DNA of 64,000 nucleotides from Chondromyces crocatus. Its GTDB lineage: Bacteria > Myxococcota_A > Polyangia > Polyangiales > Polyangiaceae. Each line of letters opens with the position of its first letter. Position 1 is the first letter of the stretch. The position numbers and the translations under genes were made by a program. The notes beneath the pieces were generated by a model, which was given only the letters and a program-made list of their open reading frames with translations, made no database searches and had not been told where the DNA came from. Positions 1-8,774 of this stretch are shown piece by piece. The DNA lies in assembly GCF_001189295.1 (NCBI RefSeq), contig NZ_CP012159.1:11117856-11181855 (forward strand). The letters are read 5' to 3'.

Positions 1-807
1 ACCGCGCTCCGAGAGCGTGACCAGCCATGCGACGAGATCACGCGCGTCGATCACCTGGATCGGATCCTCCGGCGTCCCCGGGGCGAGCACCTCTCCTCCT
101 CGAGCGACACGCACCGGCCAGTAGGTGAACCGATCGGTGGGATCTCCCGGACCGACGATGAAGCCTGGCCTCACGTTCGCGACCCGCCCTGGCATCGCCT
201 TCTCCGCCGCTTGCTCGCAGAGCGCCTTGAGCCCCCCGTAGTTCTCGTGCTCCTTCCCCATCGTCTCCACCTTCGGATCGGACAGGACCGCGAGCGGCGC
301 GGTCTCATCCGCGCTCACCTGATCGTTCTTCGCGTAAGCCGAGATGCTCGAGATGAAGATGTACTGCTTGATCCTCGGAGCGAGCAGCTCGGCCGAGGCG
401 CGGACCATGCGCGGGTAGTACCCCGAGGTGTCGACGACGACTTCCCACGACCGCCCTGCCAGCGCCTTGAGCCCCTCTCCCTTGTCCGGATCGCGATCCC
501 CCTGCAGCTTCTCCAGGTCAGGGAACAGCTCTGGCCGCGTCTTCCCGCGATTGAACAGGGTGACCGTATAGCCACGCGCCTTTGCGACCTCGACCAGGTG
601 AGGACCAAGGAATCCTGTCCCTCCCAGTATGAGCATGGTCTTCGGAGGCGGCGCCGCTGGCCTGGAGGGCTCGGAGGACCCCTCCGGGTCGGGGGTCGGC
701 ACGGGTGGGGTCGCCGGCGGACCGGAGGGAGACGTTGACGGGGCGCATCCAAGCGTCAGCGCAGCACCAGTGGCGGCGGACGAGAGCAGGAAGGAGCGAC
801 GGTCCAT
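1..807 (-). CDS. Exported NAD-dependent epimerase/dehydratase-like protein (partial, C-terminus off window)
   Basis: 269 codons are visible, running off the left edge. The N-terminus has a twin-arginine-like start (DRRSFL, residues 2-7), a hydrophobic stretch and a lipobox-like LGC at residues 19-21, then a Pro/Ser-rich linker to residue 57. A Rossmann dinucleotide motif GGTGFLG follows at 62-68. The visible remainder reads like an extended SDR/epimerase, with an SSISAY segment where the family's catalytic Ser sits and QVIDARDL near the cut. A Tat-exported cofactor-bound lipoprotein is the inference. The substrate is unknown. The start is the ATG at 807, the only one placing the export signal at the N-terminus. 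The upstream 138 bp is shared with the divergent DUF2330 gene. Confidence 0.8.
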   Translation of the reverse strand, partial: MDRRSFLLSSAATGAALTLGCAPSTSPSGPPATPPVPTPDPEGSSEPSRPAAPPPKTMLILGGTGFLGPHLVEVAKARGYTVTLFNRGKTRPELFPDLEKLQGDRDPDKGEGLKALAGRSWEVVVDTSGYYPRMVRASAELLAPRIKQYIFISSISAYAKNDQVSADETAPLAVLSDPKVETMGKEHENYGGLKALCEQAAEKAMPGRVANVRPGFIVGPGDPTDRFTYWPVRVARGGEVLAPGTPEDPIQVIDARDLVAWLVTLSERG

Positions 808-945
808 AGGGGGGGTAGCTACCACAGTGCGGCGTTGTGAAGATGAAACCTGGTGACCCTCCCGCCCTCGCGCTGACCATCCAAGGGCACGCTGCGCGCA
901 AACCCATCGAGTTTCCCGTCCCGGGCGGGCTACCCTCGGACGTCG

Positions 946-2073
946 ATGTGCCGCCTCCCGTTCGCCGTATGTCTGCTTTTTGCCTTCGTGCTGCTCCCCG
1001 GTCGGCGCGCGGACGCCTGCGCCCCCGCCTACCGGGAAGGGAATCGGGTCCGCATCGACGACGAGTCCGCCATCATCGTCTGGGATGAGGCCAGCAAGAC
1101 GGAGCATTTCATCCGGCGCGCCTCCTTCTCCAGCGACGCCACCGACTTCGGGTTCCTCGTACCGACCCCTTCCGTCCCTGAACTCGCCGAGGCCAGGAAC
1201 GAGCCCTTCGATGCGCTCGAACAACGTGTCTCTCCCGGCGTCGTGTACCGCGCCAAGATCGACGGCGTGAAGGCAGGCTTTCTGTGCGCGCTGCCGTTCT
1301 ACATGTTCCTGGGCAGATCAGAGAAATCCGCGGTGGCTCCAGCCGCCGCGCCGGTGCGCGTGCTCCACGCCCAGACCCTCGCCGGATACGACGCCGTCGT
1401 CCTGGAGGCCGATCGATCCGACGCCCTCGCGGCGTGGCTGCGCGAGCACGGCTACGCCACACGGCCAGCGCTGGAGGCGTGGCTCCAGCCTTACGTGACG
1501 GCACGCTGGAAGATCACCGCCTTCAAGATCGCTCCCCGAAAGCCCGGCGACCGGGTCGCCACCTCTGCAGTCCGCATGTCCTTCACCACCGAGCGCCCCT
1601 TCTTCCCGTATCGAGAGCCGGCCGATGAGCAGCAAGCCGCTCCCTCCGACGATCCCGCGAATGCGACGCCCCCCGAGCGCCGTCTCCGCGTGTTTCTGAT
1701 CGCGCGCTCACGCATGGAGGGTGCGCTCGGTGACGGACGACGCGCCTGGCCTGGCCAGGTGACCTGGGCGACCCTCCTTGCCCCGAGAGGCGCAGCGCCC
1801 CCCACGAACATCGAGTCCATCCCCATCCCCTTCGAGGATGCATGGCTCACCGCTTTCGAGGACAACGCGAGCCCGAGGCCTGGCGTCGACGAGGTCTACT
1901 TTTCCCCGGCGACCGACCCCAGCCCCTTTCTGCCGGAGCCCGTCGTGATCGTCGAACCCATCAAGCTGCCTCTCCCGCTGGATGTGCTGGCGGTGATCGG
2001 GGGTGGGATTTACCTCGCCTGGCGCAGCGCACGGTCACGACAGAGGCCCCCTCCCTCCACGCTGGCGAGCTGA
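946..2073 (+). CDS. DUF2330 domain exported/membrane-anchored protein
   Basis: 375 aa. A signal peptide (residues 1-24, cleavage near RADACAP) precedes the DUF2330 core, recognised from the N-terminal pattern CAPAYREG, the IIVWDEASKTEHFIRR strand and the FLVPTPSVPELAEA segment. A C-terminal hydrophobic helix (LDVLAVIGGGIYLAW) followed by Arg/Ser residues suggests a single membrane anchor with most of the protein outside. The family has no assigned biochemical role and is common in myxobacteria and planctomycetes. It starts at ATG 946 and is divergent from the epimerase-like gene. The next gene begins 91 bp downstream on the same strand. Confidence 0.85.
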   Translation: MCRLPFAVCLLFAFVLLPGRRADACAPAYREGNRVRIDDESAIIVWDEASKTEHFIRRASFSSDATDFGFLVPTPSVPELAEARNEPFDALEQRVSPGVVYRAKIDGVKAGFLCALPFYMFLGRSEKSAVAPAAAPVRVLHAQTLAGYDAVVLEADRSDALAAWLREHGYATRPALEAWLQPYVTARWKITAFKIAPRKPGDRVATSAVRMSFTTERPFFPYREPADEQQAAPSDDPANATPPERRLRVFLIARSRMEGALGDGRRAWPGQVTWATLLAPRGAAPPTNIESIPIPFEDAWLTAFEDNASPRPGVDEVYFSPATDPSPFLPEPVVIVEPIKLPLPLDVLAVIGGGIYLAWRSARSRQRPPPSTLAS

Positions 2074-2164
2074 GCGCGACCAGTGCCGCGGTGCGCTCGG
2101 AGCGCCCGCCCGCGCCTTCGAAGGACGCTCTCTCGACACAAGAAACCGGAGGTATGCTCCTCCC

Positions 2165-3235
2165 ATGCTCGATGCCGGCGCCGAACTCTCCCCAGAGGTC
2201 CCAGAACCCGTCGGAGCGACACGCCTCGGAGTCCTCGTTGGAGGCTCGAGCTACATCCACGCGCGCGACCAGCGCGTGTCCTTCGCCGTCGATCTGCTCG
2301 ACCTGGATCGCAACGAGCTGCGCACCATCCCGGTCGACTTCCTCGCGCACGGCTTCACGACGCACCCCACTCGCCCACGCCTGGCAGCCCTCTTCGAGAA
2401 GCGCGGCCCCAGCGCTTGCCTCGTCGACCTCGCCGAAGCGCGGCTGCTCCAGCCGCTCCTCGCGACCACCGGGCGGGCCTTCTACGGTCATGGCGCCTTC
2501 TCACCCGATGGCACGCAGCTCTACGCCGTCGAGATCCGGACGGACACCCACGCCGGGCTCATCACCATCCGCGATACCACCACCCTCCGTGTGCTGGAAG
2601 AACTCCCGACCTACGGGGACAACCCGCACGACTGCGTGCTTCTCGACGACGAGAAGACCCTCGTCGTCACCAATGGCGGTGGCGACCTGCAGAGCAAGCG
2701 CGACCCTTCCGTCACCTTCATCGACCTGACCTCCCGCAAGCTGCTCGAGCGCATCATCTTGCCCGATCCCAAGATCAACGCCGGGCACATCGCCGTGACG
2801 AGCCGAGGCGATTTCGCGCTGGTATCCGCGCCCCGCGATGGACTGGACGAGAAGACCGCGCTCGGTGGCCTCTCTCTCCGAAGCCAGAAGCGCAGACCCG
2901 AGCGCATGAAGGCCCCTTCCGCCATCGTCTCCCGGATGGTGGGCGAGTCCCTCAGCGTTGCAATCCACGAGCCTTCCCGGGTCGTCGCAGCCACGAGCCC
3001 TCACGGCGGTCTGCTCACGTTCTGGCACCTCGACCGAAAGAAGCTGCTCAAGAGCTTCGATCTGGAGTCCGTCCGTGGAGTCACCCTGTCGCTGGACCAG
3101 AGCACCTTCATCGTGACGCACGGCCGAGGATCCCGGCTCTTCATCACGACGGACACCCTGGAGCTCGTCGCGGGTAGCGAGACCACCACCGGCCGCTTCA
3201 CCGGCTCTCACGTGTACACCTGGCGCCCCTCCTGA
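2165..3235 (+). CDS. DUF1513 family beta-propeller-like protein
   Basis: 356 aa from ATG 2165. The open frame extends to 2003, but that would overlap the preceding gene and lacks similarity. The typical DUF1513 signature blocks are visible: YGHGAFSPDGTQLYAVE near residue 105, then HDCVLLDDEKTLVVTNGG near 155, and a late LSLDQSTFIVTHGRGSRL block. These are propeller-blade strands as in YncE-like proteins. In many bacteria DUF1513 proteins are exported and encoded near iron/peroxidase (EfeO/EfeB-like) genes. Neither a signal peptide nor those neighbours are present here, so this copy may be cytoplasmic. Function unknown. Confidence 0.8.
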   Translation: MLDAGAELSPEVPEPVGATRLGVLVGGSSYIHARDQRVSFAVDLLDLDRNELRTIPVDFLAHGFTTHPTRPRLAALFEKRGPSACLVDLAEARLLQPLLATTGRAFYGHGAFSPDGTQLYAVEIRTDTHAGLITIRDTTTLRVLEELPTYGDNPHDCVLLDDEKTLVVTNGGGDLQSKRDPSVTFIDLTSRKLLERIILPDPKINAGHIAVTSRGDFALVSAPRDGLDEKTALGGLSLRSQKRRPERMKAPSAIVSRMVGESLSVAIHEPSRVVAATSPHGGLLTFWHLDRKKLLKSFDLESVRGVTLSLDQSTFIVTHGRGSRLFITTDTLELVAGSETTTGRFTGSHVYTWRPS

Positions 3236-3421
3236 ACCGACAGCCAGCCGTCGACCTCCCGCAGCGACGGCACCTGGCAACGGGTCGCGCCCCGAGCACC
3301 TCACCGCGACCCCGGTCGGGACGCCACCTTCGCCTCCCTTCCGCTCCGCGACGCAACCCTCCCGGGGCCCCGAGCATCAACCCATCGACGTTCAGGAGCT
3401 GGCAGCAACGGAGGCAAGCGC

Positions 3422-3826
3422 ATGGGCTACGCAAGCGACCCGAAGTGGTGGAACGACGAGACCACGTCCGGCTGGACACGCGTGAAGGAGGCGCTCCATC
3501 GCGACTGGGAGCAGACCAAGGCCGATTTCTCGAAGCATGGGGGCCAGGAGCTCGACCAGAATGTGAAGGACACGGTGAAGCAGGCGACGGGCCAGCAGCC
3601 CATTCCCCCGCCCGGAGTCCCCAATACCGACTGGGAGCACGAAGAGCAGGGACTACGCTATGGCTGGGGTGCCGCCGGGCACTACCGAGACCATGCCGAG
3701 TGGAATGAAGGCGTCGAGAGCAAGCTCAAGACCGAGTGGGAAGACCTCAAGAATGGACGGACCTGGGAAGAGATCAAGGCGTCCGCTCGCCGAGGGTGGG
3801 ACGCGGCGCGACGCAAGCTCTCTTGA
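3422..3826 (+). CDS. Small conserved-looking hydrophilic protein
   Basis: 134 aa, not assigned to a family. It is charged and Trp-rich, with two similar halves around WTRVKEALHRDWEQTKADF (residues 18-36) and LKTEWEDLKNGRTWEEIKA (near 100-118). It probably forms amphipathic helices, reminiscent of stress-associated CsbD-like small proteins, although no CsbD signature is present. No signal peptide or membrane segment. ATG start at 3422, preceded by GGAGGCAAGCGC, a good ribosome binding site. It stands alone between DUF1513 and a convergent lipoprotein gene. Confidence 0.7.
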   Translation: MGYASDPKWWNDETTSGWTRVKEALHRDWEQTKADFSKHGGQELDQNVKDTVKQATGQQPIPPPGVPNTDWEHEEQGLRYGWGAAGHYRDHAEWNEGVESKLKTEWEDLKNGRTWEEIKASARRGWDAARRKLS

Positions 3827-3880
3827 GGGGCGCTCCCTCGTGGGCTCCCTCAATGCCCGGAGACGACGCGCAGTGACGCC

Positions 3881-3906
3881 GTGAGCGTGTGAACCAGCGC
3901 GCTCAC
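3881..3906. terminator. Hairpin between convergent genes
   Basis: A 7-bp perfect stem (GTGAGCG / CGCTCAC) with a 12-nt loop lies between the stop at 3826 and the minus-strand stop at 3903-3905, overlapping the latter. It could serve both genes as a terminator. There is no U-tract. Confidence 0.3.
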
Positions 3907-4445
3907 TGGCAACGCCCCTCTTCCACGTCACAGAGCCTCGACGCGCAGTCCAGGTCGTCGTAGCAGGCCTGCCCCGGTCCGCATTGCAAGGGGCAGAACT
4001 CTCCGCAATCGATGTCCGCTTCCGACCCGTTGAGGATGCCGTCGCTGCAGCCATCGTCGCACACATCGTTCGTGCAGATCAGGCTGTCGCAGTCATCGTC
4101 GACGAGACATCGCCGGCCGTTCGCGCAGTAGTTACACCCCTCGTCGAGCCCACCGCAATCGACGTCCGTCTCTGAACCATTCTGGACACCATCCGAGCAA
4201 GATGGCCGCTCGCATACCCCGACGAGGCATACCCCCGTGGCACAGTCCTCGTGCTCCTTGCACGTCCGGTTCGTCCCGCAGGGCGCGCAAGGGCCTCCGC
4301 AGTCGACGTCGGTCTCACCGCCATTTTTTCGATCATCCTCGCAAGACCCCACCAGCTCCTCGTCCGACGGCGCGGTGAGCAGGCAAGACAGCGCGAGGAC
4401 GGGCCAGGCGAGGACGAAAGGGGTGAGCAGCGGCCGGTGGTGCAT
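3903..4445 (-). CDS. Cys-rich myxobacterial lipoprotein
   Basis: 180 aa from ATG 4445. The longer upstream frame has no export signal. A signal peptide ends in a lipobox-like LSCLL (residues 19-23). The mature part carries three copies of the motif C-x-D-G-x-x-N-G-x-E-(T/A)-D-(V/I)-D-C-G, a disulfide and probable Ca2+-binding loop seen in many myxobacterial surface proteins. These alternate with short Cys modules of the form C-x(5)-D-C-x(4)-C. It is the last gene of the minus-strand signalling operon, 35 bp after the preceding coding region, so it may be an envelope output or sensor partner of the kinase. That link is inferred from position only. Confidence 0.75.
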   Translation of the reverse strand: MHHRPLLTPFVLAWPVLALSCLLTAPSDEELVGSCEDDRKNGGETDVDCGGPCAPCGTNRTCKEHEDCATGVCLVGVCERPSCSDGVQNGSETDVDCGGLDEGCNYCANGRRCLVDDDCDSLICTNDVCDDGCSDGILNGSEADIDCGEFCPLQCGPGQACYDDLDCASRLCDVEEGRCQ

Positions 4446-4480
4446 GGGGTTCGAGGAGTGAGAGGGCGATCGTTCACCTG

Positions 4481-5359
4481 TCAGAAGGAACCGATGGCCA
4501 CGAGTCCTCCGGGCTGGAGTGTGACCGTCAGCCGCGGAGGGGGCTTCTCTTTGCCGCTGTTGTGAAGCAACGCGACCACGGTCGCTGCCCCCAGCGCCGC
4601 GACCCCGATTCCCAGCGACAGGTCGGCGAGCAGATAGCTTCTGCGCATGGCATCGACATCCTCCTGGCGACAACGCGGCGCGCAGGAGTCTTCCAGCTCT
4701 CCTTGCTCGGACTTCCCCAGCAGCCCCCAGAAGACGAAATTGCCCAGCCCTCCAGCGGCCACGCCTCCCAGCACATAGGACAGGACAGGGATCTGGAACG
4801 GCTCCGGTGGCGGAGGGGGTGGGTAGCCGAAGACGGCCGTGAGCTTTCGGTTTCGCTGCCCCTCCAGGATCAGCACGCTGCGTTCGAGGACTTTTCCCTT
4901 GCTGGACACGTAGCGGAACGCACGCTGCCCGGGATCGACCTCGATGGCCCGCCCGTCGAGGCTTCCAGCCACCTCCGCCCCATCGATGAAAACTTTCACC
5001 TCGGCCGTGGGCTGACCGATCTCGTCACGCGCTTCGATCACCACGCTGGGCTGTTTCTCGTTCAGTTCCCCCATGAACTGGACGCACTCCTTGCGCACGG
5101 CACCTGGACAGGTCTCCCGCCCGCACGTGATGAAGGCCTCCCGCGCCTCGGTGAACTTGCCCTCGCGCACCAGCCCCTGGCCGTTCGCGTGAGCTTCGAC
5201 GCAGACCTTTTTCTCAGCCTTGAGATCGCGCTTCGGTGCGGGCCCGGGTTTGCTGGCCTCCACCGCACCGCTCAGCGACATCCCGGCAGCCACCACGATG
5301 ACGCGGAGCGCAGCGCTCCGGAGGCTGCGGGAGAACGGAGCCATCGGCAGGCCGAGCAT
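4481..5359 (-). CDS. Exported protein with PEGA-like domain and two membrane helices
   Basis: 292 aa. A signal peptide (about residues 1-35) precedes a helical Cys-containing region that looks TPR-like, with the recurring myxobacterial pattern of C-x-E-A-H-x-x-G-Q-x-L-x-x-x-G-K-x-x-x-A-R-x-A. A PEGA-like beta segment (VVIEARDEIGQPTAEVKVF, near 117-135) comes next. After a run of prolines there are two hydrophobic helices separated by a Cys-bearing loop (SCAPRCRQ). This arrangement is common next to myxobacterial Ser/Thr kinases. It starts 9 bp after the kinase stop, which implies co-transcription. The alternative start is Met6 (5344). Function unknown. Confidence 0.75.
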   Translation of the reverse strand: MLGLPMAPFSRSLRSAALRVIVVAAGMSLSGAVEASKPGPAPKRDLKAEKKVCVEAHANGQGLVREGKFTEAREAFITCGRETCPGAVRKECVQFMGELNEKQPSVVIEARDEIGQPTAEVKVFIDGAEVAGSLDGRAIEVDPGQRAFRYVSSKGKVLERSVLILEGQRNRKLTAVFGYPPPPPPEPFQIPVLSYVLGGVAAGGLGNFVFWGLLGKSEQGELEDSCAPRCRQEDVDAMRRSYLLADLSLGIGVAALGAATVVALLHNSGKEKPPPRLTVTLQPGGLVAIGSF

Positions 5360-5368
5360 AACGGCATT

Positions 5369-7123
5369 TCAGAGGCACTCCAACTTGTACTGCTTGGTGC
5401 CGTCCTTCGCGATGAAGAAGGGAGGATCGCACGATACCTTCGTGGCACGCGGCCGCGCAGTCGCTGGTGGTGCCCCACGCACGACCGGTCTCGAAGGTGC
5501 TGCGGTCGCCGAGATCGCCGGCATGGCCTCTATGTCTGGCGACGCTCCAGCGTGTCCGTGAGATGCGTCCCTTGAACCTGTCGCGTCCGCGTCCGGCCCC
5601 CCACGCGCTCCCGGTGCGGCCTCCGTCCCAGAGGCGCTCGCAGGCGCAACCACCGACCCAGAGGTCTCGGCGTTTGTCGCTGTGCCAGCCACATCCGGCC
5701 CGCGAAGCGCAGGCGTCTCCTGCTCCGACGAGACCTCCCTCAGGATGGCCAGCGCGCCGACCACCAGGAGCAGGACGCCGACCACGGCCGCACCGACGAG
5801 GAGCCCTGCACCCCTTCGCGCGGGGGTCACGCTCGGCGTGCTCGTGGCCGCACCCGCCTGCCAAGCGATGCCTCCCACGAGCGGCCCCCTTGCCACCGGG
5901 TCTGGCGCCACCGGCTGCTCCAGAGGACCCATCGGAACCGTCAGCACCGATGTTTGCACCTCGCGCAACCCGCCCGTGAGCGCTGGCTCAGGAGGTGCGA
6001 TCGGCGCCTGAGGCGATCGGGGTGACCCGGGACTGGTCAACATCGTCGGCTCTTCACTCGACGGTGTGGGGAGCAGCGCCGCCGTCTCGGGCCGCGACGT
6101 GGATCCCCCACGGCCGAGCATCACATCCTCCGCGCGACCGCCGACCAGCCCACCCCCATCCTGTGCCTCGATCTTCGCGATGAGCGCCGCCCGCGCCGCC
6201 AGTGACTCGCGTGCCACCGCCTGCACCCACTCGCCGACCTCGCGCGCCGTGGCCGGCGGCATCACCTCTTCCAGGGCCAGCGCCATCTCTTTGCCCGTCG
6301 CGAAGCGCTCGTCCGGGTCACGCGACAGTCCGCGCAGCACCACCTCGTCGAGCGCTGTGGGGAGCCAGGGTGTCGTCGCGCTCGGTGGGGTCGCCGGCTC
6401 CTGGAGCACCTTCTGCATCACCACGCCGAAGTCGTGGGAGTCCACGTAGCGAACGCCCGTCAACATCTCCCACAGGACGACCGACAGGGAGTAGAGATCC
6501 GAGCGCCGATCCAGGCGCGGACCGCCGAGCTGCTCGGGCGACATGTAGCTCAGTTTCCCCTTGAGCTGCCCCTCCTGGGTCGTCTGCATCCGCCACGCCG
6601 CCTTGGCGATCCCGAAATCGAGGACCCGTGCCACCCCGTCCACGTCGACCAGGATGTTCTGGGGTGACACGTCACGATGCACCAACCCGAGCGGCTCCCC
6701 CGCCTCGCTCCTCGCCTCGTGCGCCGCGTGCAGCCCGTAGAGGGCCCCGGAGATGATGGCCACCGCGATCCGTGGCGGCACCAGCGCTCCACCTCGCAGC
6801 GCCTCGCGCCACAGCCGGCTGAGCGACTCTCCGTGGACGTAGTCCATCACCAGGAACAGCTCACCGTCCTCGGCGAGCACGTCCAGGGTCGGCACCACGT
6901 TGGGATGCCGGATCCGCGCCGCGAGCCTGGCCTCGTCGGTCAGCATCGCGACGAACTCCGGATTGCGTGCGTAGTGAGGGTGGAGTCGCTTGATCGCGAC
7001 CATCCGGGTGAAGCCCACCTCCCCCATGAGCCGCCCGAGGTGCACGCTCGCCATGCCGCCCGCAGCGATGTGCTCGAACACCAGGTAACGCCCGATCTGC
7101 AAGACCTCCGAAGGCGCGCCCAT
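5369..7123 (-). CDS. Transmembrane eukaryote-like Ser/Thr protein kinase
   Basis: 584 aa. The kinase domain spans about residues 11-280: glycine loop (IAAGGMASVHLG), invariant Lys in VAIKRLH, catalytic loop HRDVSPQN near 148 and DFGIAK near 168, with an MSPEQL activation-segment end. All catalytic residues are present. A Pro/Ser/Ala-rich linker follows, then one membrane helix (GLLVGAAVVGVLLLVVGALAIL) and an extracytoplasmic Ala/Ser/Pro tail with a Cys pair near the end. The gene lies 23 bp downstream of the FHA/sigma-54 activator, so phospho-Thr signalling from kinase to FHA is the natural hypothesis. Start ATG 7123, preceded by GGGGAGG. Confidence 0.93.
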   Translation of the reverse strand: MGAPSEVLQIGRYLVFEHIAAGGMASVHLGRLMGEVGFTRMVAIKRLHPHYARNPEFVAMLTDEARLAARIRHPNVVPTLDVLAEDGELFLVMDYVHGESLSRLWREALRGGALVPPRIAVAIISGALYGLHAAHEARSEAGEPLGLVHRDVSPQNILVDVDGVARVLDFGIAKAAWRMQTTQEGQLKGKLSYMSPEQLGGPRLDRRSDLYSLSVVLWEMLTGVRYVDSHDFGVVMQKVLQEPATPPSATTPWLPTALDEVVLRGLSRDPDERFATGKEMALALEEVMPPATAREVGEWVQAVARESLAARAALIAKIEAQDGGGLVGGRAEDVMLGRGGSTSRPETAALLPTPSSEEPTMLTSPGSPRSPQAPIAPPEPALTGGLREVQTSVLTVPMGPLEQPVAPDPVARGPLVGGIAWQAGAATSTPSVTPARRGAGLLVGAAVVGVLLLVVGALAILREVSSEQETPALRGPDVAGTATNAETSGSVVAPASASGTEAAPGARGGPDADATGSRDASHGHAGASPDIEAMPAISATAAPSRPVVRGAPPATARPRATKVSCDPPFFIAKDGTKQYKLECL

Positions 7124-7146
7124 CCCCGTTCTCGACCTCCCCTCGC

Positions 7147-8652
7147 TCAGGCGTCGGCCGCGCCGCGCCCCTTGCGCGGTCGGGGGAGATCATAGGCATC
7201 CAGCCGATCGATCAAGGTCCGTCGCGAGATGCCCAGCACCTTCGCTGCCTGCGTCTGGTTGCCTCCGCAGCGCTCCAGCGCCTCCAGGATGCGCTGCCGC
7301 TCGAACACCTCCACCTCGCTGCGGAGCCCGGCGGTCTCCGCGCTGCTCTGTCCCGGGAGGGATGGACTCCGAGTCGACATCGGATGACCCGTCGTCGGAG
7401 ACGCTGGGTACCCCGACGCAGGCGAGAGTTCGGGCTCCTGGAGATGCTCCTGTCCGATGTCCCGCTCTCCACAGAGCAGCACCGCCCGGTCGATCACGTT
7501 CCGCAGCTCGCGCACGTTCCCTGGCCACGGGTGGCGCAAGAGCCAGCCGAGCGCGTCGTCCGAGAACCCTGGCGTGCGCTTTCCCAGCTCCGCACTCGCC
7601 CGCTGCACGAACAACCGCGCGAGCGGCGCGATGTCGAGCGGCCGCTCACGCAGCGGCGGCAACACCACCCGCACCCCGCCCAGGCGGAACAACAGATCCT
7701 GCCGGAACCGCCCCTGCCGCACGTGCTCCTCCAGGTCCAGGTTCGTCGCCGAGATCAGCCGGATGTCCACGAGCCGCGGAGAGAGCCCGCCGAGGCGGGT
7801 CAGCTGGCGTGTCTCCACCACCCGCAAGAGCTTCGCCTGGGTCGCGAGCGGCATTTCTCCCACCTCGTCGAGGAACACCGTCCCGCCACTCGCCGCTTCG
7901 AGCAGCCCGGGCTTCGCGGTCACCGCTCCGGTGAAGGCCCCTCGCTCGTGGCCGAACAGCTCGCTCTCCAGCAAGGTCTCCGGCAACGCCGCGCAGTTCA
8001 CGGCCAGGAGGGGACGACCGTGGCGTGGGGAGAACCGATGGATGGTTTCCGCCGCGATCTCCTTCCCGGCCCCCGTCTCCCCGAGGACGAGCACGCTGAT
8101 GGTCCCCTTCGCCACCAGCTCGAGCATGCGGTAGACCCGCTCCATCGCCGGATCCGCCACCACGATCCCGGGCGGGATCGGCGGGTCGGCGCGCGTCGCT
8201 CCGGTCGCGCCCACCGGAGAGGTGACGCTCGCCGGAGAGGCACTCGTCGGAGGCACTGTGTTCACGGCCTCCGCAGCCCCCTCGGCCTCCGGCCCCGACT
8301 GGAGTACCAGGACGGCCCGCCCGATCTCCATGACCTCTCCGGGCGACAACGACGCCGTCGCCCCCGATTCCAGCCGCTTGCCGGCGACGCGCGTGCCGTT
8401 GGAGCTGCCGAGATCCTGCACGCGCACCGGGCGCCCGAGGTGCAGGATCGCGTGCTTCCGGGATACCGAGGCGTGCTCGATGCGCACCTCGCACTCCACC
8501 GAACGACCCACCGTCAGGCTTCCGCATGCGGGGAGCGGGACGACCGCGTGACCTCCGTCCCAGTGGATCAACAGCCGGTCCAGGCCTCGCGCCTGATCGC
8601 GCACGTCGGGCGTCGTTTTCTGGTCCTCGATGGAGTCGAACGGCAGTCGCAC
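7147..8652 (-). CDS. Sigma-54-dependent activator with N-terminal FHA domain
   Basis: About 501 aa from GTG 8652. A TTG at 8694 is an alternative start. Domain order: FHA (GxxVGRSVECEV, SRKHAIL and GSSNGT blocks, about residues 40-105), AAA+ sigma-54 interaction domain (Walker A GETGAGKE, GAFTGA loop in HERGAFTGA, Walker B GTVFLDEVGEMP, arginine-finger region), and a C-terminal Fis-type helix-turn-helix (NQTQAAKVLGISRRTLIDRL). It activates RNA polymerase-sigma-54 transcription by ATP hydrolysis. FHA domains bind phosphothreonine, replacing the usual response-regulator receiver. It is first in an operon with a Ser/Thr kinase, its likely input. This FHA-activator class is expanded in myxobacteria. 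Confidence 0.93.
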   Translation of the reverse strand: MRLPFDSIEDQKTTPDVRDQARGLDRLLIHWDGGHAVVPLPACGSLTVGRSVECEVRIEHASVSRKHAILHLGRPVRVQDLGSSNGTRVAGKRLESGATASLSPGEVMEIGRAVLVLQSGPEAEGAAEAVNTVPPTSASPASVTSPVGATGATRADPPIPPGIVVADPAMERVYRMLELVAKGTISVLVLGETGAGKEIAAETIHRFSPRHGRPLLAVNCAALPETLLESELFGHERGAFTGAVTAKPGLLEAASGGTVFLDEVGEMPLATQAKLLRVVETRQLTRLGGLSPRLVDIRLISATNLDLEEHVRQGRFRQDLLFRLGGVRVVLPPLRERPLDIAPLARLFVQRASAELGKRTPGFSDDALGWLLRHPWPGNVRELRNVIDRAVLLCGERDIGQEHLQEPELSPASGYPASPTTGHPMSTRSPSLPGQSSAETAGLRSEVEVFERQRILEALERCGGNQTQAAKVLGISRRTLIDRLDAYDLPRPRKGRGAADA

Positions 8653-8774
8653 CCGGCCAACCGCGAGAGTAGGCGTCGATGCACCGAGGAGCAAGGGGCG
8701 GTGCCGGCTGCGCGGCCTCCCCTGTCGCCCGAACGTCCCTCCCGCCCGCGCGTTTAGCGTGTAACTTCCCGACC

